Assembly (NCBI GenBank): GCA_905207425.1
Contig: CAJLLB010000076.1
Span: 1-9,451 of the forward strand
Direction of reading: 5' to 3'
From: an uncultured Collinsella sp.
Lineage (GTDB): Bacteria; Actinomycetota; Coriobacteriia; Coriobacteriales; Coriobacteriaceae
Length of the DNA stretch: 9,451 nt
Position 1 is the stretch's first letter, and every line of letters begins with the position of its first letter. Below are positions 5,671 through 9,451 of this stretch, one piece after another. The notes under the pieces are model-generated. The model did not search any database. It had not been told where the DNA came from and saw nothing but the letters and a program-made list of their open reading frames with translations. A program made the position numbers and the translations under genes.

Positions 5671-7272
5671 ATGGATCAAAGCAAGCCTTCGTTCTTTATC
5701 ACGACGCCCATCTACTACGTCAACGCCGATCCGCACCTGGGCACGGCTTATTCCACCATCATCGCCGACGTCCAGGCTCGCTATCGCCGCTCCGCCGGCT
5801 ACAACGTCAAGTTCCTGACCGGCATGGACGAGCACGGCGAGAAGGTCGCCGAGGCCGCAGCCAAGCATGGCATGACGCCGCAGGAGTGGACCGACAGCCA
5901 GGCTCCGCACTTCAAGGAGCTTTGGAGCAAGCTCGAGATTTCCAACGACGACTTCATCCGCACCACCGAGCCGCGCCAGCATCATGCCGTGCAGTACCTG
6001 TGGGAGCGCATGAAGGAGTCCGGTTACCTGTATAAGGGCAGCTACGACGGCTGGTATTGCGTGCCTGACGAGACCTACTTCACCGATACGCAGGTCCAGA
6101 AGGGCGACGAGGAGTACGGCAGCGTCGGCCAGCACCTGTGCCCCGACTGCCACCGTCCGCTTGAGCGCGTGCAGGAGGAGTCCTACTTCTTTAAGCTTTC
6201 CGCTTTCCAGGACAAGCTGCTCAAGCTTTACGACGAGCACCCCGACTTTGTCGAGCCTGCGTTCCGCATGAACGAGGTACGTAGCTTTGTCGAGGGCGGC
6301 CTTAATGACCTTTCCGTGAGCCGTACGAGCTTTGACTGGGGCATTCAGGTCCCGTTTGACGAGGGTCACGTGACCTACGTGTGGTTCGATGCGCTGCTCA
6401 ACTATATGACGGCCGTCGGCTACGGTGTCGACACCGACGAGGCGCGTGCCGAGCTGGCCTATCGCTGGCCCGCGCAGTTCCACATCGTGGGCAAGGACAT
6501 CATCCGCTTCCACTGCGTCATTTGGCCCGCCATGCTCATGGCCATCGGCGAGGCCCTGCCCGAGCACGTCTTTGCCCACGGCTTCCTGACCGTGCGCAAT
6601 GCCGAGACCGGCAAGGCCGAGAAGATGTCCAAGAGCCGCGGCAACGCCATCGCTCCGCAGGACGTTATCGACATGTTGGGCGTCGAGGGCTATCGCTACT
6701 ACTTTATGACCGACGTCGTCCCCGGCACCGACGGTGCCATCAGCTTCGATCGCATGGAGCAGGTCTACAACGCCGACCTGGCCAACAGCTGGGGCAACCT
6801 TATCTCGCGTTCGCTCAACATGAGCGGCAAGTACTTTGATGGTTGCGCGCCCGCCAAGCCCGCATCGTTCGATGCGTTCGACAACCCGCTGGCAAAGATC
6901 GCCGATGGCCTGGTCGAGCGCTACATGGCCAAGATGGACGTGCTCGATTACGGCGGAGCCAAGGACGAGGTCATGGAGCTCATCCATGCCGCCAACCACT
7001 ACATCGAGGACTCCGAGCCTTGGGCACTTGCCAAGGACGAGGCCAAGGCTGACGAGCTGGCGTTTGTGATCTACAACCTGCTCGAGGCCATCCGCATTGC
7101 CGCTCACCTGCTGATGCCGCTCATGCCCCAGACTTCTGCCGAGGCTCTGCGCCGCCTGTCCTGCGAGGACGAGGCCGCGAGCGACGACCTCAAGGGCATT
7201 TGCGCTTGGGGCCTGCTTGCTGGTGGTCAGCCCGTCGAGAAGGGCGATCCGCTGTTCCCGCGTCTGGGCTAA
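5671..7272 (+). CDS. metG: Methionine--tRNA ligase (MetRS)
   Basis: MetRS charges tRNA-Met (initiator and elongator) with methionine in the cytoplasm, using ATP. The 533-residue protein is a complete class I enzyme. The HIGH motif appears as PHLG (21-24) in YVNADPHLGTAY, and FLTGMDEHGEK follows at 48-58. The connective peptide has a partial zinc knuckle, with C130-x-x-D133 and C157-x-x-C160. The flipping-loop region is KMSKS (318-322) in AEKMSKSRGN, and the Met-site-like VWFDALLNY lies at 237-245. The anticodon-binding helical domain starts around residue 370 with DLANSWGNL, and the protein ends at PLFPRLG. It lacks the C-terminal EMAP/Trbp111-like tRNA-binding domain found in longer MetRS forms. 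The start has GGAGG (5657-5661) nine bases upstream. Codons are strongly C/G-ended by eye, more so than in the Tad genes, as expected for a highly expressed gene. Confidence 0.98.
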   Translation: MDQSKPSFFITTPIYYVNADPHLGTAYSTIIADVQARYRRSAGYNVKFLTGMDEHGEKVAEAAAKHGMTPQEWTDSQAPHFKELWSKLEISNDDFIRTTEPRQHHAVQYLWERMKESGYLYKGSYDGWYCVPDETYFTDTQVQKGDEEYGSVGQHLCPDCHRPLERVQEESYFFKLSAFQDKLLKLYDEHPDFVEPAFRMNEVRSFVEGGLNDLSVSRTSFDWGIQVPFDEGHVTYVWFDALLNYMTAVGYGVDTDEARAELAYRWPAQFHIVGKDIIRFHCVIWPAMLMAIGEALPEHVFAHGFLTVRNAETGKAEKMSKSRGNAIAPQDVIDMLGVEGYRYYFMTDVVPGTDGAISFDRMEQVYNADLANSWGNLISRSLNMSGKYFDGCAPAKPASFDAFDNPLAKIADGLVERYMAKMDVLDYGGAKDEVMELIHAANHYIEDSEPWALAKDEAKADELAFVIYNLLEAIRIAAHLLMPLMPQTSAEALRRLSCEDEAASDDLKGICAWGLLAGGQPVEKGDPLFPRLG

Positions 7273-7311
7273 GACGCCGCGCGCCATATCGGCAATTTGC
7301 TGTTTAGATGT

Positions 7312-7348
7312 AAGGGCATGACCGCAACGGTCCATGCCCTTTTGCTTT
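7312..7348 (+). terminator. Hairpin terminator (or attenuator) between metG and rsmA
   Basis: AAGGGCATGACC (7312-7323) pairs with GGT-C-CATGCCCTT (7329-7341) around the loop GCAAC, giving 12 base pairs with one bulged C. The stem is followed by TTTT, then GC, then TTT. This fits a rho-independent terminator for metG, though the T-tract is broken. The next gene starts 32 bases later. Confidence 0.7.
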
Positions 7349-7379
7349 ACGATGCAGCCACCATGTTAAGGAGGCAACC

Positions 7380-8240
7380 ATGACAACTTCGCCTTTGGCA
7401 AACCCCACGGCAACCAGGGAGCTGCTGGAGGAGTTTGGCCTTGCGACCAAGCATCGCTTGGGCCAGAACTTCCTAATTGACAACCATGTGATCGAGCGTA
7501 TTTGCGAGCTTGCCGAGCTTGCGGGCGATGAGCGCGTGCTCGAGGTTGGCCCAGGTGTTGGCACGCTCGCGCTTGCGCTGCTGCAGGAGGCATCGTGCGT
7601 CACGTCGATCGAGGCCGATCCCGAGCTCGAGCCGGTGCTCGATGCCCATGCCGCTGACTATGCCAACTTCCGTTTTATCATGGGCGACGCGCTCAAGGTG
7701 GGCCCGGAGCAGATTGAGCAGGCTGCGGGCGGTGAGCCGACGGTGTTTGTCGCGAACCTGCCCTATAACGTGGCGGCGACGATCATTTTGCAATTTTTCC
7801 AGACGATGCCGGCGCTCAAGCGTGCCGTCGTCATGGTGCAAAAGGAGGTTGCCGATCGCATTGCCGCAGTGTCGGGCAACAAGACCTATGGCGGCTATAC
7901 GGCAAAGCTCGGCCTGTATGCGCAGGTGACGGGCCGCTTTGAGGTGCCGCCGCGCTGCTTTATGCCGGCGCCGCACGTGGACTCGGCCGTCGTGCGTATC
8001 GACCGTGTTGACGGTGTGGTGCCCGAAGGACTCGATCGCGAATTTGTGGCCCGCGTGATTGATGCTGCATTTGCCCAGCGTCGCAAGACCATCCGCAATT
8101 CCATGAGCGCCAACGGCTTTGCCAAAGACGTGCTCGATGCCGCCTTTGAGGCTTGCGGTATCGCACCCACCACGCGCGCCGAGACGCTTGACGTTGCCGA
8201 CTTTGTCCGTCTGGCCCAGGAGCTAATCCATGATGCCTAA
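7380..8240 (+). CDS. rsmA: 16S rRNA (adenine(1518)-N6/adenine(1519)-N6)-dimethyltransferase RsmA (KsgA)
   Basis: RsmA dimethylates two adjacent adenines in helix 45 of 16S rRNA late in 30S assembly; its loss gives kasugamycin resistance in many bacteria. The 286-residue protein has the full set of motifs: KHRLGQNFLID (24-34), the SAM-binding VLEVGPGVGTL (53-63), the acidic motif SIEAD (76-80) and GDAL (102-105). The catalytic NLPYN (126-130) follows, then KEVADRI (155-161), PAPHVDSAVV (196-205), and FAQRRKTIRNSM (231-242) near the C-terminus. The start is set by AAGGAGG (7368-7374), a near-perfect ribosome site five bases before the ATG. Its end overlaps the tatD start by 11 bases, so the two are co-translated. 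I see no clear promoter between the upstream hairpin and this gene. Confidence 0.97.
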   Translation: MTTSPLANPTATRELLEEFGLATKHRLGQNFLIDNHVIERICELAELAGDERVLEVGPGVGTLALALLQEASCVTSIEADPELEPVLDAHAADYANFRFIMGDALKVGPEQIEQAAGGEPTVFVANLPYNVAATIILQFFQTMPALKRAVVMVQKEVADRIAAVSGNKTYGGYTAKLGLYAQVTGRFEVPPRCFMPAPHVDSAVVRIDRVDGVVPEGLDREFVARVIDAAFAQRRKTIRNSMSANGFAKDVLDAAFEACGIAPTTRAETLDVADFVRLAQELIHDA

Positions 8241-9147
8241 TGCCGAACGTGTGACGTTTACCAAGAAAAAGAAGACGGTTGCTTGTCCCGTGCCCTTGGC
8301 ACCGCTTGCCGACACGCATGCGCATCTACTTTCGTTCTGGGGCAAGGATGTGCCTGAGACGCTCGTGCGTGCCAAGGCGGCAGGCGTCGACCTGTTGGTG
8401 ACGATGCTCGACCCCATCGCTGACAAACGCAGCGTGACGGACTATAGCGACTGGCTCGTGCGCGAAATTCTGCCGATGCAGGATATCCCGCAGATCAAGT
8501 ATCTTGCCGGCGTGCATCCGTATGGCGCACCGGACTATACCGACGACGTTCACGCACAGGTCGTTGCCGCGCTCGATGATTCCTTATGCGCCGGTATTGG
8601 CGAAATCGGCCTGGACTACCACATGGGCTATGACGACGATATCGCGCCGGCACCCCATAACGTGCAGATTGACTGCATGGCGCGTCAGCTCGAGCTTGCC
8701 GTGTGCCGTAACGTGCCGGTGGAGCTGCATCTGCGCCACGAGGACACGGACCATGAGCGCACCTCGCACGTTGATGCGTACAACGTGCTTCGTGAGGTGG
8801 GCGTGCCCCAGGCCGGTTGTGTGCTGCACTGCTTTGGCGAGGACCGCGCCACGATGGAGCGCTTTGTGGAGCTGGGCTGCTATATCGCCTATGGTGGTGC
8901 GGCCACCTTTAAGCGCAACGACGACGTGCGCGAGGCATTTGCGGCAACCCCACTCGATCGAATTTTGTTCGAGACGGATTGCCCGTATATGGCTCCGGAG
9001 CCCATCCGCGGTCTTGAATGCGAGCCCGCAATGATCTCCATTACGGCAAACGCGCTGGTTAACGACCGTGTCGATCGCACTGGTGAGGACGCCGAAACAA
9101 TCGCGCAAGCCGCTTGGGAGAATGCCTGCAAACTTTTTCAAAAATAG
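8230..9147 (+). CDS. tatD: TatD family metal-dependent hydrolase (putative DNase)
   Basis: TatD proteins are TIM-barrel hydrolases with a divalent metal site. Characterised members are 3'-5' exonucleases or deoxyribonucleases acting in the cytoplasm. All metal ligands are visible in the 305-residue protein: HxH in DTHAHL (H30, H32), Glu125 in GIGEIGLDY, His167 in VELHLRH, His200 in VLHCFG and Asp250 in FETDCPYMAP. YIAYGGAATFK (218-228) also matches the family. The N-terminus carries about 25 residues before the HxH strand, with KKKK at 12-15, longer than usual. The ribosome site AGGAG (8218-8222) supports the ATG at 8230, and a second ATG directly follows it. No better downstream start exists. 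The gene overlaps rsmA by 11 bases. Its final codons double as the AT-rich region upstream of the tRNA-Leu promoter. Family is certain; the exact substrate is not. Confidence 0.95.
   Translation: MMPNAERVTFTKKKKTVACPVPLAPLADTHAHLLSFWGKDVPETLVRAKAAGVDLLVTMLDPIADKRSVTDYSDWLVREILPMQDIPQIKYLAGVHPYGAPDYTDDVHAQVVAALDDSLCAGIGEIGLDYHMGYDDDIAPAPHNVQIDCMARQLELAVCRNVPVELHLRHEDTDHERTSHVDAYNVLREVGVPQAGCVLHCFGEDRATMERFVELGCYIAYGGAATFKRNDDVREAFAATPLDRILFETDCPYMAPEPIRGLECEPAMISITANALVNDRVDRTGEDAETIAQAAWENACKLFQK
9130..9145 (+). promoter_or_regulatory. UP-like element of the tRNA-Leu promoter, inside the tatD 3' end
   Basis: AAACTTTTTCAAAAAT begins 21 bases before the -35 box, the same distance as AAACTTTTTTAAAATT in front of tRNA-Phe; 14 of 16 bases agree. 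It overlaps the last codons of tatD and its stop, so it serves as coding and probable promoter sequence at once. Confidence 0.5.
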
Positions 9148-9150
9148 TTC

Positions 9151-9179
9151 TTGCGTTCGTGGTGGCGCTCCGTTATTCT
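9151..9179 (+). promoter_or_regulatory. Sigma70-type promoter of tRNA-Leu
   Basis: TTGCGT (9151-9156) and TATTCT (9174-9179) are spaced by 17 bases, placing transcription start near 9186, about 5 bases before the mature tRNA. The -10 region TTATTCTAAT is nearly the same as TTATACTAAT at tRNA-Phe. Confidence 0.8.
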
Positions 9180-9190
9180 AATTCCTGCAC

Positions 9191-9277
9191 GCGGGCGTGG
9201 CGGAATTGGCAGACGCGTACGGTTCAGGTCCGTATGGGGGCAACCCCATGAAGGTTCAAGTCCTTTCGCCCGCACCA
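9191..9277 (+). tRNA. tRNA-Leu (CAG)
   Basis: This is an 87-base class II tRNA with a perfect acceptor stem GCGGGCG/CGCCCGC. The anticodon stem is TACGG/CCGTA with loop TTCAGGT and anticodon CAG at 9225-9227. The long variable arm is TGGGG-GCAA-CCCCA with a GNRA-type loop, as expected for Leu, and the T arm is GAAGG-TTCAAGT-CCTTT. The discriminator is A, and CCA is encoded (9275-9277), unlike the tRNA-Phe in this window. It reads CUG, which should be a major Leu codon in so GC-rich a genome. It has its own promoter and terminator. Confidence 0.97.
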
Positions 9278-9288
9278 TTGATTGAAAG

Positions 9289-9313
9289 AGCTCCCAGCAA
9301 TGGGAGCTTTTTT
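9289..9313 (+). terminator. Intrinsic terminator after tRNA-Leu
   Basis: AGCTCCCA (9289-9296) pairs perfectly with TGGGAGCT (9301-9308) around the loop GCAA, followed by six T (9308-9313). The stem is preceded by an A-rich stretch. Confidence 0.95.
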
Positions 9314-9335
9314 GTTATGGGCCGTTTTGGCAGAT

Positions 9336-9363
9336 TTGACATATCGATTTCGCGCGGTAGATG
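9336..9363 (+). promoter_or_regulatory. Putative promoter for a gene beyond the right edge
   Basis: A perfect -35 box TTGACA (9336-9341) is followed after 16 bases by TAGATG (9358-9363), a mediocre -10 box. A near-repeat of the sequence over the -35 box occurs at 9381-9392. ATGs at 9428 and 9449 stay open to the window end, but too few codons are visible to call a gene. Confidence 0.45.
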
Positions 9364-9451
9364 TCCCTGTGGTCAAAAAGTGGCAAATATGAGTACTGAC
9401 ATGAAAATAGAGGGGTAGCGCGCAGAGATGTGGTGTAAGAGGCGGGGCATG

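Noticed and set aside
4861..7335. Very long open frame (824 codons) on the minus strand
   Set aside because: It lies antisense to rsmI and metG, whose motifs are unmistakable. High GC at third codon positions keeps the opposite frame free of stops; the product is low-complexity and resembles no family I know.
9197..9418. Plus-strand frame of 73 codons beginning inside tRNA-Leu
   Set aside because: It translates the tRNA itself, a common false gene call at Leu tRNAs, and runs through the terminator.

Overview
The window looks like chromosomal DNA of a high-GC Gram-positive bacterium. My best guess is a Coriobacteriia member such as Collinsella (Actinomycetota). That guess rests on G/C-ended codon use, a Tad pilus locus of the actinobacterial type and a metG-rsmA-tatD neighbourhood. 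It is an inference from the sequence alone. All genes I can support lie on the + strand.

Left part (1-3123): the 3' end of a Tad (Flp-type) pilus operon. It holds the tail of a TadE/F-like pseudopilin, a large TadG-like protein with one N-terminal membrane anchor, a second small TadE-like pseudopilin and a DUF192 protein. Each junction overlaps (29, 1 and 4 bases), so the four are almost certainly translated from one message and probably serve one surface structure.

Middle (3124-5601): a tRNA-Phe(GAA) gene with a strong promoter, an AT-rich UP element and an intrinsic terminator. A 254-base leader with several inverted repeats follows. Next comes a cytoplasmic GH5-fold protein resembling exo-beta-1,3-glucanases in which several catalytic positions are replaced, including the acid/base Glu. 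Six bases later is rsmI (16S rRNA C1402 2'-O-methyltransferase).

Right part (5602-9451): housekeeping genes metG (methionyl-tRNA synthetase), rsmA/ksgA (16S rRNA dimethyladenosine transferase) and tatD (metal-dependent DNase family), the last two overlapping. A tRNA-Leu(CAG) gene with its own promoter and terminator follows, then a putative promoter for a gene beyond the edge. The common theme of this half is translation: two tRNAs, one aminoacyl-tRNA synthetase and two small-subunit rRNA methyltransferases.

I see no mobile element, CRISPR array or defence system. The points most worth a second look are the GH5 protein with a dismantled active site, the DUF192 gene coupled to the Tad operon, the matching promoter modules of the two tRNA genes, and an acceptor-stem mismatch in tRNA-Phe.
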